Positions 21,340-31,325 of a DNA stretch of 64,000 nucleotides are shown piece by piece. Made by a program: the position numbers and the translations under genes. Under the pieces are notes generated by a model. That model made no database searches. It worked only from the letters and a program-made list of their open reading frames with translations, and was not told the DNA's origin. The first letter of the stretch is position 1. Each line of letters opens with the position of its first letter. The DNA is from Micropterix aruncella (taxonomy: Eukaryota > Arthropoda > Insecta > Lepidoptera > Micropterigidae). The stretch is from assembly GCA_944548615.1 (NCBI GenBank), contig OX155952.1, positions 124,001-188,000 of the forward strand. Direction: 5' to 3'.

Positions 21340-21655
21340 TGGGTTAGGGGGAGGTGAGATTTGGGGGTTGGGGGGTTGGGGAGGGGGTGTAGTTAGTTTA
21401 TGGAGGGTTGAGTGGAGCTAGTGGGGGGTTGTTTGGTAGGGGGGGTTGGGGGAGTTGAGCGGGAGGTGTAGTTTAGGTTGGCGTTGGAGGAACGGTGTTA
21501 GAGGGGGTTCAGAAAGAGGGTTGGGAGAGGGAGTTGACGGCGGAGGGGGGAGGGGGGGGGGGGTTGGGAGGGGGTTTGTGGTTGAGGGGGTTTGTGGTTG
21601 AGGGATTTTGTCGCGGGGCGGGGGGGGGGGTTGTCTGGTTGCCGGGAGAGTCTTA
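21340..21655 (+). repeat. G-rich low-complexity tract
   Basis: About 300 bp of GGGGTTGGGG-like sequence on the plus strand with runs of 5-10 G separated by short GTT/GAG spacers. Many GGG runs lie close together, so G-quadruplexes are possible. Open frames here (proline-rich on minus) follow from composition. Confidence 0.85.
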
Positions 21656-22026
21656 TTCCAATAGATTTTCACAAATTCACAAAACGATCACAAACAAATT
21701 TGGACAAGGCAACGTCTGTCGGGTCAGCTATTATAACAATAAAAGACACTTGGACGTTGTAATAATTACTAATGATAGGCTAAACTAGATCAAAATGAAG
21801 GGTCGTGGCCGCTTGAACGCATACTGTGCGCACAATTCTGTCGTATATCGCGCGATATCGACCTTTAACCGTCCCTTCGACGCCAGACATTTTGAGATTA
21901 CCATTCATCGATACTGGAAAGGAATAGGCACCCTTACACCAGCGGTACTATCCTCCGCTCCCATTCTTTTTTAAACCTCTGTCTGCCCTCTTATTACTTT
22001 CCTGGCAAGGAAAGTATTGTGGACGC

Positions 22027-22027
<1 letters not shown>
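21656..22027. other. Unassigned sequence before the TG tract
   Basis: It includes a CG-containing palindrome (TATCGCGCGATA, about 21,848-21,859) and, at 21,999-22,017, the inverted pair ACTTTCCT / AAGGAAAGT just before the TG repeat. A short minus-strand frame starts with ATG near 21,894 but resembles no known leader. Confidence 0.4.
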
Positions 22028-22084
<57 letters not shown>

Positions 22085-23035
22085 TGTGGGTGTGTGGGTG
22101 TGGGGGTGTGGGGGTGTGGGGGTGTGGGTGTTGGGTGTGTGGGGGTGTGGGTGTTGGGTGTGTGGGTGTGTGGGTGTGTGGGTGTGGGGGTGTGGGTGTT
22201 GGGTGTTTGGGTGTGGGTGTTGGGTGTGTGGGTGTGTGGGTGTGTGGGTGTGGGGGTGTGGGTGTTGGGTGTGTGGGTGTGTGGGTCTATGGGTGTGGGG
22301 GTGTGGGGGGTGTGGGTGTGTGGGTGTGGGTGTGTGGGTGTTGGGTGTGTGGGTGTGGGGGTGTGGGTGTGTGAGTGTTGGGTGTGTGGGTGTGTGGGTC
22401 TATGGGTGTGGGGGTGTGGGGGGTGTGGGTGTGTGGGTGTGGGGGTGTGGGTGTGTGGGTGTTGGGTGTGTGGGTGTGGGGGTGTGGGTGTGTGAGTGTT
22501 GGGTGTGTGGGTGTGTGGGTGTGGGGGTGTGGGGGTGTGGGTGTTGGGTGTGTGGGTGTTGGGTGTGGGGGTGTGGGTGTGTGGGTGTTGGGTGTGGGGG
22601 TGTGGGGGTGTGGGTGTTGGGTGTGTGGGTGTGTGGGTCTATGGGTGTGTAGGTAAGTGGGTGTGGGGGTGTGGGGGTGTGGGTGTGTGGGGGGGTGTGT
22701 GTTGGGTGTGTGGGTGTGGGGGTGTGGGTGTGTGGGTGTTGGGTGTGTGGGTGTGTGGGTGTGTGGGTGTGGGGGTGTGGGGGTGTGGGGGTGTGGGTGT
22801 TGGGTGTGTGGATGTGTGGGTGTGTAGGAGTGTGAGTGTGTGGGTGTGTGGGTGTGGGGGTGTGGATGTCTGGGTCTGTGGGTGAGTGGGTGAGTGGGTG
22901 TGTGGGTGAGTGGGTGAGTGGGTGTGTGGGTGTGTGGGTGTGTGGGTGTGGGGGTGTGGGGGTGTGGGTCTGTGGGTGTTGGGTGTGTGGGTTTGTGGGT
23001 GTGTGGGTGTGTGGTGTGTGTGTGTATGTGTGTAT
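22028..23035 (+). repeat. 1-kb TG / GGGTGT microsatellite-minisatellite
   Basis: A pure (TG)n run of about 50 bp (22,028-22,080) continues as TGTGGG, TGGGGG and GTGTTGGG modules to about 23,030. Longer modules of about 100-130 bp, such as those with GTGGGTCTATGGGTG, recur. The strand is almost free of A and C. Frames coding Cys/Val/Gly repeats are artefacts of the repeat. Confidence 0.97.
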
Positions 23036-25005
23036 TCCACCCTTGGAGGGTAAATTAAAGGATGAAATATTGTATGAGGATACTCAAACCAATGGAACTT
23101 GAAACTCAAAATATAGCACAGGGCTTTAAATGGTAGTGGAGAAAAGCACCTAAAAGGTTTCTTTGGAAATTCGACCCCTAAGGGGATAATGTAGGGGATG
23201 AAAATGTGTCTATATAAATATATAAAAGAAGAAATTGACTGGCTGACTGACATATCAGCAGACAGCCTAAACCACTGGGCTAGAAACTAGGGCTAGAAAT
23301 TTTGCACAAGGCATACTTTTATAATGTATGTGACCACTAAAGACGGGGTTTTAGAAAAGTCAACCCCTAAGGGGGTAAAAAGAAGGAAATACTATTGTAT
23401 GAAAAATCGAAACCGTTTAAGATTCTATATAAAAATTTATATTTAGGCTACTCATTACAAATAAAAAATAATGACATTCACAGTTTTAACAAAATCAGCC
23501 ATTGGGGGGGGGGGGAGGGTGAATTCCACAGGGCCTTATCTGATAGTGGAGAGAAGCCCTAAACAGTTTTATTTTAATTCAACCTCCGTGGGATTATAGA
23601 AAGGGGTGAAATCCTGTAGTATGGAAAAATCAAAACTTCTGAATCTTATGACATCAATATTTATATTTAAGCTACTCATTATAAAATTTTACTTTTTGTG
23701 GCTTTGCTTTAAAAAAATGACTCTAAAAATTGACAAAAGAATAATAATAACAAACACAGTTTTTTCCCCAAAATCAAGCCTTGGGGTAAAATAAGGGATG
23801 AAATGGTTGTATGGAGATAACCAAAACCGTTGCATATTAAACTTAAAAATGTTCACTATGCTCTTTTTAATAGTGGAGGGAAGCAGTAAGAAGGGATTTT
23901 TAAAATTCAACCTCCATGGTATTGAAAAAAGGGCTGAAATTCTGTAGTATGGAAAATTAAAACCGCTGAAGCTACCGACATAAGGAAATTATATTTAAGA
24001 TACTCATTACAAGTGAATAATATAGACATTCACAGTTTCTTCAAAATCAACCCTTGGGGGTGAAATAAGGGATGAAGTTTTGTATGGAGATTTTCACAGA
24101 GCTTTGATAGTGGTGGGAAGCACTAAGAAGGGTTTTTTAAAATTCTACCACCACTGGATGGAATAATACGGTGAAATTATGTAGTATGTATGATTAAAAC
24201 CGCTGAAGCTGCAGATCAAGATTTATATTTAAGCTACTCATTACATAAGAAAAATAAGGACATTACCAGTTTTTTTCAAAATCAACCTTTGCGGGGTGAA
24301 ATAAGGAATAAAAATTTGTGTGGAGATATACAAACCGTTAGATCTTGAAACTCGAAATTTTGCACAGGACTTTATTTGATAGTGAAAGGAAACGGGTGAA
24401 GTTCTATCGTATGGAAAATCTTTTAAAAACCACAGAGATGAACATTAATATTCAAGCTTATACTTACGAATGAAAAATAATGACTGAGCTTTCTATAATA
24501 TTACAGTAAGTCGGTTGATCGGTCGGTAAGTCACGTACTGTTGGGGACTGAGCTAAATGTAAGCAGTGGCTGAGGTGCGGGGACCGGCGTTTGTAGAAAA
24601 TGCGTTCTTTCGTTAGCGTACGACACCGCACTGTCGACTCTAGAGTAGCAACGGGCGATAACATATCACAACAAAAATGTCTATTGTGGGAAGACCATAC
24701 GCCGGTCCCCGCACCTCAGTCACCGCTTGCATTTAACTCAGTCTCCAACTGTAGTTAGTCCCAGAGTGTTAAATAACGTATTCTAAAATTCCAAGCAGAC
24801 GAAGCAGCGGGCAATACTTTGCTTCAACTATTTCGTCAATCTTAGAGAAAAACGTGTGAAACGAAAATACCTACATTATTTAAATGATTGAACTATCTAC
24901 CTATAAGTAGTGTCAGAAAATGTAAATAAACATCAATCTTTTTAATTTAACAACTCGATTCGAAACTCCACGCGAAGCGAAGCCGCGGGCAACAGCTAGT
25001 CATAT
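23036..25005 (+). repeat. Degenerate ~250-bp tandem repeats
   Basis: At least four to five divergent copies share, in order, a 'CCCTTGGGGGTGAAATAAGG' block, 'GTATGGAGATA', 'TAGTGGAGGGAAGCA', 'TTCAACCTCC', 'TGAAATTCTGTAGTATGG' and 'TATTTAAGCTACTCATTAC'. The tract ends at about 25,000 with GAAGCCGCGGGCAACAGCTA, a motif I associate with ends of common moth/butterfly repeats. With the TG tract it may be one composite element of about 3 kb. Confidence 0.7.
24537..24752. repeat. 54-bp inverted repeat pair with ~108-bp spacer
   Basis: Arms at 24,537-24,590 and 24,699-24,752. The left begins ACTGTTGGGGACTGAGCTAA and the right, reverse complemented, ACAGTTGGAGACTGAGTTAA. Both end in TGAGGTGCGGGGACCGGCGT. 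Roughly nine in ten positions match. Confidence 0.9.
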
Positions 25006-25334
25006 GCAACGCATTTATTTGCAATTCGCATCTGTTGAGTGCACAACTCTCTTACTACTCTAGTGGCAAAAAGTTTTTATAAACCAGCTGTTTCTGACCG
25101 AAAACTACATAAACGCGTTGAAAACCCTATAATAAATCAGTGGAAGTGTTATCCCCAATAATAATCGAAGAATTATTGATAAATTACACAAAATCTACAA
25201 ACAAAGCAAATGTAAACAAGGAACTACCCGCTTTTCTATACAAAAAAGTTTTTCATTGAAATTACGCAAATAAAAATCAAAAAACCATCTGTTTTTAGTG
25301 TGTTATTGGTGTTATTGGTGTGTTTGCAACAACC

Positions 25335-26075
25335 ATGTCTTCTTGCATGAAATGCGAAAAGAAGTTGCCTAAACCGGACGATAAAAACCCGCAAATCTTG
25401 TGTTTTAGTTGTGAGCGATCAGTGTGCATAAAATGCAGTGGACTAGCGGCAACAGAAATGAGGGTGCTGTTCTTGCAAGCCCGTACGCTCAAATATCTCT
25501 ATCCCGACTGCGAGGTGGGCGTGCGCCAGCTCCCCGCCCTCAGGGCACAGGTTGGTGAACTCAAGAACGAGTTAAGCGAGCTACGCAGTGAACTAGCCGA
25601 GTTAAAGACGCACCAAACTCGAACTCTAAACCTGGACTCAGTCATCGACGAGCTCGAAGAGAGGAAGAAGAGGAGCTCCAATGTGGTGATGTTCGGGGTC
25701 CCAGAGTCGCACTCGGACAATGTGGAACAACGCAGGAAGCACGATGCGGACAGCAAGCAGCGGGCACTTGCCGTCTTACCAGATTGCGAGCGTCCCATTG
25801 CCGTCATCCGTCTCGGTAAGCTGCGCCCCGACATCAATGCGCCCCGCCCACTGAAGCTGATAATGGCTGGTAAGCAGAAGGCTATTCACATCCTTAAAAA
25901 CAAGAGCAAACTGCCAGCCACCATAAATGCAAAGTCCGATCTGACTCCCTATCAGCGAGATCAACTGCGGCGCCTACGCGAGGAACTAGCAGAGAGAAAC
26001 ACCAAGGGCGAAGAAAAACTAACCATTAAATATATTAATGGGTGCCCGCGTATAGTGAAAGATGCAAAAAACTGA
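25335..26075 (+). CDS. LINE ORF1: zinc-finger, coiled-coil RNA-binding protein
   Basis: The start chosen is the ATG at 25,335 ('MSSCMKCEKKLP'); 247 residues, fully open. Residues ~4-55 contain a PHD-like cysteine cluster (CMKC, CFSC, CIKC, then YPDC in place of the usual CxxC). Residues ~60-100 are a leucine/glutamate coiled coil ('VGELKNELSELRSELAELK'). The rest resembles the nucleic-acid-binding domain of ORF1 proteins ('SSNVVMFGVPES', 'RPLKLIM', 'LTPYQRDQLRRLREEL'). Such proteins coat the LINE RNA. The ORF ends 17 bp before ORF2 sequence becomes recognisable. Confidence 0.85.
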   Translation: MSSCMKCEKKLPKPDDKNPQILCFSCERSVCIKCSGLAATEMRVLFLQARTLKYLYPDCEVGVRQLPALRAQVGELKNELSELRSELAELKTHQTRTLNLDSVIDELEERKKRSSNVVMFGVPESHSDNVEQRRKHDADSKQRALAVLPDCERPIAVIRLGKLRPDINAPRPLKLIMAGKQKAIHILKNKSKLPATINAKSDLTPYQRDQLRRLREELAERNTKGEEKLTIKYINGCPRIVKDAKN

Positions 26076-26091
26076 CATCGTCCATCACCGA

Positions 26092-26326
26092 AATGACTTT
26101 CTTTTACACAAACCTGGCATCACTCACGGCAAAATTTGATTTACTCTCAATAGAAATACACCAACGAAATCCTACATTTATTGTATTAAAGGAGACACAT
26201 CTGACACCGCAAATAAAAGACAGTCTAATCAATATTCAAGGCTATACAGTGTTCCGGCATGACCACACGAGTGGTAAGAAGGGTGGAGGTGTGGCCATCT
26301 ATGTTGCACACTCACACAATAAATAA
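26092..26326 (+). pseudogene. LINE ORF2 endonuclease, N-terminal piece
   Basis: 'MTFFYTNLASLTAKFDLL', 'NPTFIVLKETHLTPQIKD' (the catalytic Glu of LTETW-type motifs) and 'KKGGGVAIYVAHSH' are the opening blocks of the apurinic-endonuclease domain. The frame stops where the antisense LINE was inserted; the domain resumes at about 28,640. Confidence 0.85.
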
Positions 26327-28620
26327 TAAATAAATACAAACGGAGCTGCCATGGAATTCACCGACCGGAGTCGGGCCCATCATAATACTATTTTTTACAC
26401 TTCTGGGGGGTGAGCAGTGGATTCCGGACTTACGAACCGGCTGTGGTAGGTTTAGGACAGCTGTCTTGCCACATGTGAGCGTTCACCTTGCCACCCATTC
26501 ACTCCCCCTTCGAAGCCATAGAATTTGAGATGCGCAAATCGCAGTTTTAGATAATTTTTCTAAGAAAGAGTTGATTATTTTTCTGGAAAGGCCAAGATCT
26601 TTAAAGAGGTGAAATAGAGATTTAGCTGGCAGGCCACGAGCGCCAACTTCCACCGCGTGAAGGTGAACAGTGAAGCCGTTCCGGGTTACGGCATTTGCAA
26701 GATCATGGTATTTATTTAATTTGTACTCGTGGTCTTTTGGGATATTTGATTCCCATGGAACAGTTAATTCTACAATAAGAGCCACCTTCCGAGATAGAGA
26801 GTAAAGAGTTATATCTGGACGGAGGGCTGTGCATCCGAGACTTTCAGGGAATTTATACTGCTTAGAGACCGAATCAACCTCCAGAATCCAATCTGTAGCT
26901 TTCTCGATTATTGAGAAAGGTTTTGTAGTTGAATGTTTTTTGCCTTTAGAGCCATCCCGCACAAACTGTATTGGGGGTTTGGAGGATACTGTCAAACCCT
27001 TGTTGGCACGAGCCACTGAGAGACTAATTACCTCGCGAATAACAGCGAGAACTTTGTCATGGCGGTAAGTGTACCGTCCTTGATCTAAGGCCACCTTGCA
27101 GCCAGCTAGAATGTGTCTAGCTGTGCAAGGGGTATTGCTACAGAGGGGACAAGAACTATCCTCGGCAAAGCTCCAACGAGCGAGGTTACTGGGGTCTGGA
27201 AGTGTATGCTGAAAGGCATTCAAATAAAATTTCAGCATCTCTGGCGTCCAGTCATAGAGCATTACCTTCCAGTGCATTGGAGGCGGAATGCAAAAGTCAC
27301 CAATTGTTGTCCAATCATTCTGGCATTGAAGGCCAATAGCATGAGCCATACTCTTGCTGTCGTAATCTCCCCGCAAAAGAGACTTCTTCAAGTCCACGTC
27401 GCTCGTGGTTGTACTGCCATACCCCAGACCAGTGCCATTCTGGCTGATTCCAGTAAGGAACCTTTTGTGGAAGTCTACGCGGGCTTGTAGTTCATTTGAA
27501 TCACTACAGCCACTTATTACGTGCTTCGATATTGCCGGATCTTTGGAATTGCACAGAATCGAATTTTTGGTTATTCTGGAGTTGGCGTAGAGCAGAGAGG
27601 GCAGTTTAAGCGCTAGCCCAAAATTTTGTTTGGACCTGAAGAGAGTCGAGGGGTCAGCTGGTTTGGCTAAGGACAGCCAGGATTTTAAACTAGCTGTCAC
27701 CAGTGCATCTAGACGGGACAGTTGGGTTTTGGTAAAATCGTAAATAAGAAAGGGCCATGACAAATGTGACGTTAGATAATTGTCATAGATCCAGGCCTTA
27801 CGAGGGCCAGAAATTAGCAAGGCATCTATTTTCGCCAGGCAACTTTTGAAAAGCTCTATAACATGATCGCCCGAGATGTCTTTTCCCTGATGGGTGATTT
27901 TTCTACCGAGGAATTTGAAATGATTGTTTGGGTCTATAAGGGAGATATTAGAGCCCTTATAGACCAATTTGGGGTCATAGGATGTAAATTTTGTGCCCAT
28001 GCGGGCGAGTCCAAGGCAAAAACATTTGGAGGGCTTCACTTTAATACAGCCTGACCAGTCGCAGAAAAGCTCCACTTTCTGTAATAGCAGGGAAAGCTGC
28101 TTGGGGCTTCTGGTGATGAAAGTTAGGTCGTCGGCAAAAGCGAGGCACGACGAGGTGTATTGGCCGTCTGTTTTAAAACGGTAGCCCCACTTCCTGTCAA
28201 ACTGGCTCAGGCTTTCCAGAAGTATATTAAAAACTATATTAAAAATCGTCGGGGAGAGGCAACAGCCCTGAAATAGTCCAATTGAATATGGTATAGAGCG
28301 GGTAGTCCATTCTTGCGTTTTAACATGGAAAGTCAGACAGTTGTAGTAGGAGGCTACAATGTCACGCACGACTGGTGGGAAGTTGTACCAGCGGAGTGCA
28401 AAGTGGAGGAGACTGTGTCGGATTGACCCAAAGGCATTCTCTAGGTCGAGCCAGCATACATTGATTTGGCGTTCGTGCTGTCTCGCATCCTTGATGGCAG
28501 CAGCCAGGAGAGAGTTGTGCTCGAGGCAGCCCGAGACGCCGCGCATGAAGCCTTTTTGAACTGATACTCCAAGGTACTCATTCCGGTGCATGAATTCGCT
28601 CATCCTCGTGTGGACTATGC
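26327..28620 (-). mobile_element. RLE-type LINE inserted into the CR1-like LINE
   Basis: Antisense 2.3-kb insertion. Its 3' tail (minus sense) ends with TTTATTTATTATTTATT at 26,325-26,341. The 5' end is truncated at about 28,615-28,625, within or just before the RT domain. Flanking host-LINE sequence codes for the two halves of the endonuclease domain. Exact target duplications are unclear because both flanks are AT-rich. Confidence 0.85.
26483..28603 (-). CDS. RLE-type LINE RT-endonuclease, 706 codons, open
   Basis: A single open frame. RT blocks: 'VCWLDLENAFGSIRHSLL', 'GLFQGCCLSPTIFNIVFN' and 'CLAFADDLTFI' (FADD catalytic box). Downstream is a CCHC zinc knuckle (CPLC...ARHILAGC). A restriction-like endonuclease follows: 'LRPDITLYSLSRK', 'LIVELTVPWE' and 'EYKLNKYHDL', the PD-(D/E)xK signature of R2, R4, NeSL and Utopia-type elements. 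This endonuclease separates it from the host LINE, whose endonuclease is of the apurinic type. N-terminal zinc-finger/Myb domains are missing, so it is a 5'-truncated copy. The clade cannot be settled by eye. The intact frame suggests a recent insertion. Confidence 0.9.
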   Translation of the reverse strand: MSEFMHRNEYLGVSVQKGFMRGVSGCLEHNSLLAAAIKDARQHERQINVCWLDLENAFGSIRHSLLHFALRWYNFPPVVRDIVASYYNCLTFHVKTQEWTTRSIPYSIGLFQGCCLSPTIFNIVFNILLESLSQFDRKWGYRFKTDGQYTSSCLAFADDLTFITRSPKQLSLLLQKVELFCDWSGCIKVKPSKCFCLGLARMGTKFTSYDPKLVYKGSNISLIDPNNHFKFLGRKITHQGKDISGDHVIELFKSCLAKIDALLISGPRKAWIYDNYLTSHLSWPFLIYDFTKTQLSRLDALVTASLKSWLSLAKPADPSTLFRSKQNFGLALKLPSLLYANSRITKNSILCNSKDPAISKHVISGCSDSNELQARVDFHKRFLTGISQNGTGLGYGSTTTSDVDLKKSLLRGDYDSKSMAHAIGLQCQNDWTTIGDFCIPPPMHWKVMLYDWTPEMLKFYLNAFQHTLPDPSNLARWSFAEDSSCPLCSNTPCTARHILAGCKVALDQGRYTYRHDKVLAVIREVISLSVARANKGLTVSSKPPIQFVRDGSKGKKHSTTKPFSIIEKATDWILEVDSVSKQYKFPESLGCTALRPDITLYSLSRKVALIVELTVPWESNIPKDHEYKLNKYHDLANAVTRNGFTVHLHAVEVGARGLPAKSLFHLFKDLGLSRKIINSFLEKLSKTAICASQILWLRRGSEWVAR

Positions 28621-28639
28621 TAAATATATACCTATATAA

Positions 28640-29540
28640 ATATAAATATACCTATACTTGGAAAACGTAACTCTAGATATCACGATGACTCGGTGGAAGC
28701 GCTTTGGCTCAATCTTCAGTATGGGAATTTCAAACTGCTGGTATGTGCTGTCTACCGCCCCACTCACTACGCACTTGAACAAACAGATATCCAACTTTTT
28801 AATACAATCCAGCAAGCCGCAGAACAGGACACTATACTCATCTTAGGTAACCTCAACTTACCAGACATCACTTGGCCACTCGTTAAACTGAACGGTTATA
28901 ACGCTCTCCACGAAAAATTTGTAGACATGTACACCAGCTCAGATCTGCATCAGCTAGTAGAAGAAATCACACGAAAGCGGAACAATGAAGAATCCCTCCT
29001 TGATCTGATCCTGTGCAACGACCATAACCTCTGTACCCAAATAGAACACCATCCACACATAGGGAAAAGCGATCACTGCGTTATCATTGCAACCATTCAA
29101 TTTATTCAAGAACGAAGCAGCAGATGCAACACCAAACCCCGTCGTGACTACTTTCGAACAGATTACGACAGTGTCAGTGCTGCGCTTACTCAAAACAACA
29201 CACTGAACACCAGCCACACAGAAGTGCTCAGTGCATGGAATGATTTTAAACTCATCGTAAAGAAAATACTAGATACCCATGTACCACTGTGTAAACCAAC
29301 GAAGAAATCGAAAAACAAGCCATGGATAAACAAATATATTTTAACTATGACTGAGGAAAAAAGAAAATTATGGGCAATTTACCGGCTAAACAAATCCATC
29401 ACAAGCTACCAAGCATACAGAAAAATTAACAATAAGATTGTGGCATCTATACGTCAACTTAGGCAATCGTTTAAAAAATATATCTTAGAAACTGGACCCA
29501 AGGCATGGGTATGTCCGCGGACAACTGACGTCAAAAGTGT
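28640..29540 (+). pseudogene. LINE ORF2 endonuclease, C-terminal piece and linker
   Basis: The frame resumes with 'VEALWLNLQYGNFKLLVCAV' and 'TILILGNLNLPDITWP'. The second block is normally GDFNLPDI, so a catalytic Asp is replaced by Asn. 'SDHCVI' keeps the terminal His. The linker towards the RT runs open to about 29,515, where a frameshift leads into the RT frame. The endonuclease is inactive twice over, by insertion and by substitution. Confidence 0.85.
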
Positions 29541-31228
29541 GTGTGCCACCGGCGCTAAGAGCTGAAAACTCAAGCGACATAGTGACGGAACACCGTGCCG
29601 TCGCCAATGTGTTCGCTAGTCAATTTAAAAAGTCTTATGTTCGAGAGTGTGATGATCCTATGCCGCAAATATTGGTGCCGAGGATAGTAAATTGTATTGA
29701 AACAATTGAATTCAAGCCAGATGCAATTCTAAAGGTTTTGACATCGTTCAGGGATGCGACTTCTATGGGACCTGATGAAATTCCTGCAATGTTCCTAAAG
29801 AAGTGCTCTGCGGAATTGTGTGAGCAGCTTGCACATATAATGACATTGTCCTTTGAAAACGCGACACTTCCACACGACTGGAAGGAGGCAATTGTAACAC
29901 CAATTTACAAAAAAGGTGATAAACTCTCTCCAGCCAACTATCGCCCGATTAGCCTTACCAGCCTTGTTTGCAAAGCTATGGAAAAAATTGTAGCCGAAAA
30001 AATAAGACTTTTTCTAGCCCGGGAAAACATAACAATCGAGGAGCAACATGGCTTCGTCCCGAGACGCTCAACTGTGACTAACCTCCTCACATGTGTTGAC
30101 CAATGGACTCGTAAGTGGAACGAACGGAACTCTACTGATGTAATTTACTTGGACTACGAGAAGGCATTCGACCGAGTCCCAATAAAACGGTTAATCCACA
30201 AACTGGAACATTTTGGGTTTAGAGGCAAATTACTGTCATGGATTGCAGATTTTCTATCGAACAGGAAATTCAAGGTGCGAGTCGGAGAGGAACTATCTGA
30301 AGCCCATGACGTTCTCAGTGGCGTGCCTCAGGGTTCGGTGATCGGCCCTGTTGTGTTCGGTATTTTCCTGACAGACCTCAAAGCGATTATGGAAACATCC
30401 TTTACGCTTTTTGCTGATGACACCAAATTCTTCGGCGATCCTGTCATAAGCCGTCAACTTATTCAAGACAACCTCGACCACATCGTGCAATGGACTAAGG
30501 ATTGGCTTCTCACACTAAACGCAGAGAAATGCACCGTACTGCATATAGGTCCCAAGAATCCGCATCACAAATACACGATCGAGGGAACCCCTGTACACAC
30601 TGTTACCACACAGAAAGATCTTGGAGTAATTGTGTCCCAGGACCTCAAATGGGAACCGCATATAGTAGAAGTTGTAAAAAGAGCAAACTCACTTCTTTAC
30701 ATGATTAGGAAAGCTTTCACCTACATAAACTCTGATTTGTTCCTCAAACTCTACAAAACGTACGTCCGCCCTCTCCTCGAATACTCTTACCAGGTGTGGA
30801 ACCCCTACTTCATAAAAGACATTGAACTGCTGGAGAAAGTGCAAAGGCGGGCAACCAAGATGGTTCCATCCCTAAGGAACAAGCCTTATGAAAACCGCTT
30901 GGCTGCACTGGGTCTTACTACACTTGAGCAAAGAAGACAAAGAGGGGACCTCATCGAGACGTTTAAGATTCTGAATGGTCATTATGATGTAGCCAACCTT
31001 AATGCAATGTACACAATGAACACCAACGAGAAACTCCGTGGACATTCCTTAAAACTAAACCGAAACAGTTTTAGTTCCAACCCAAGAAAGTACTTTTTGA
31101 CTAACCGAGTGGTGGACTCTTGGAACAAACTACCACAAGAAGTGATAATTGCTATCTCAGTGAATGGTTTTAAAAATCTACTAGACAAACATTTAGTAAA
31201 AATGGCAATTAAAAAGTGTAAGGAATAA
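29537..31228 (+). CDS. LINE ORF2 reverse transcriptase (CR1-like)
   Basis: About 560 open codons. 'KLSPANYRPISLTSLVCKAM', 'VIYLDYEKAFDRVP', 'VLSGVPQGSVIGPVVFGIFL', 'TLFADDTKFF' (FADD) and 'TTQKDLGVIVSQDLKWEPHI' are ordered RT motifs. The C-terminus 'WNKLPQEVIIA...FKNLLDKHL' is the tail typical of CR1/Rex-type LINEs. It is really the second half of ORF2; the listed start is only where the frame opens after a frameshift. The RT core itself shows no damage. Confidence 0.88.
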   Translation: MCVPPALRAENSSDIVTEHRAVANVFASQFKKSYVRECDDPMPQILVPRIVNCIETIEFKPDAILKVLTSFRDATSMGPDEIPAMFLKKCSAELCEQLAHIMTLSFENATLPHDWKEAIVTPIYKKGDKLSPANYRPISLTSLVCKAMEKIVAEKIRLFLARENITIEEQHGFVPRRSTVTNLLTCVDQWTRKWNERNSTDVIYLDYEKAFDRVPIKRLIHKLEHFGFRGKLLSWIADFLSNRKFKVRVGEELSEAHDVLSGVPQGSVIGPVVFGIFLTDLKAIMETSFTLFADDTKFFGDPVISRQLIQDNLDHIVQWTKDWLLTLNAEKCTVLHIGPKNPHHKYTIEGTPVHTVTTQKDLGVIVSQDLKWEPHIVEVVKRANSLLYMIRKAFTYINSDLFLKLYKTYVRPLLEYSYQVWNPYFIKDIELLEKVQRRATKMVPSLRNKPYENRLAALGLTTLEQRRQRGDLIETFKILNGHYDVANLNAMYTMNTNEKLRGHSLKLNRNSFSSNPRKYFLTNRVVDSWNKLPQEVIIAISVNGFKNLLDKHLVKMAIKKCKE

Positions 31229-31325
31229 AATAAAATAAAGACAAACAGTACACTCAACACGTGAAGTACACGCACCAGCTGCAAAAGCTGCTAGTGTATA
31301 TGTATAAATAAATAATAATAATAAT

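Larger units (their letters stand above)
25006..31325 (+). mobile_element. CR1-like LINE, nearly full length, with nested antisense LINE
   Basis: The order is 5' leader, ORF1, ORF2 endonuclease and RT, then a 3' tail ending in ATAATAATAATAAT at about 31,305-31,323, plus strand. ORF1 and the RT half of ORF2 are open. The endonuclease is split by a 2.3-kb antisense insertion, and a frameshift lies near 29,515-29,540. Without the insertion the element is about 4 kb. The 5' end is uncertain; I place it after the CAGCTAGT end of the preceding repeat. Confidence 0.85.

Noticed and set aside
21780..21900. Minus-strand ATG frame as LARS2 leader exon
   Set aside because: No in-phase donor and no resemblance to a mitochondrial leader joined to NEELTTEL.
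22017..22885. Open frames coding Cys-Val-Gly repeats
   Set aside because: Low-complexity TG/GGGTGT repeat; composition artefact.
24960..25005. Helitron 3' end (GCAACAGCTAG|T)
   Set aside because: The CTAG end is suggestive, but I see no clear hairpin and no matching 5' end; kept only as the end of a repeat tract.
26829..28559. Plus-strand frames opposite the 706-codon RLE LINE frame
   Set aside because: Antisense shadows without family motifs.
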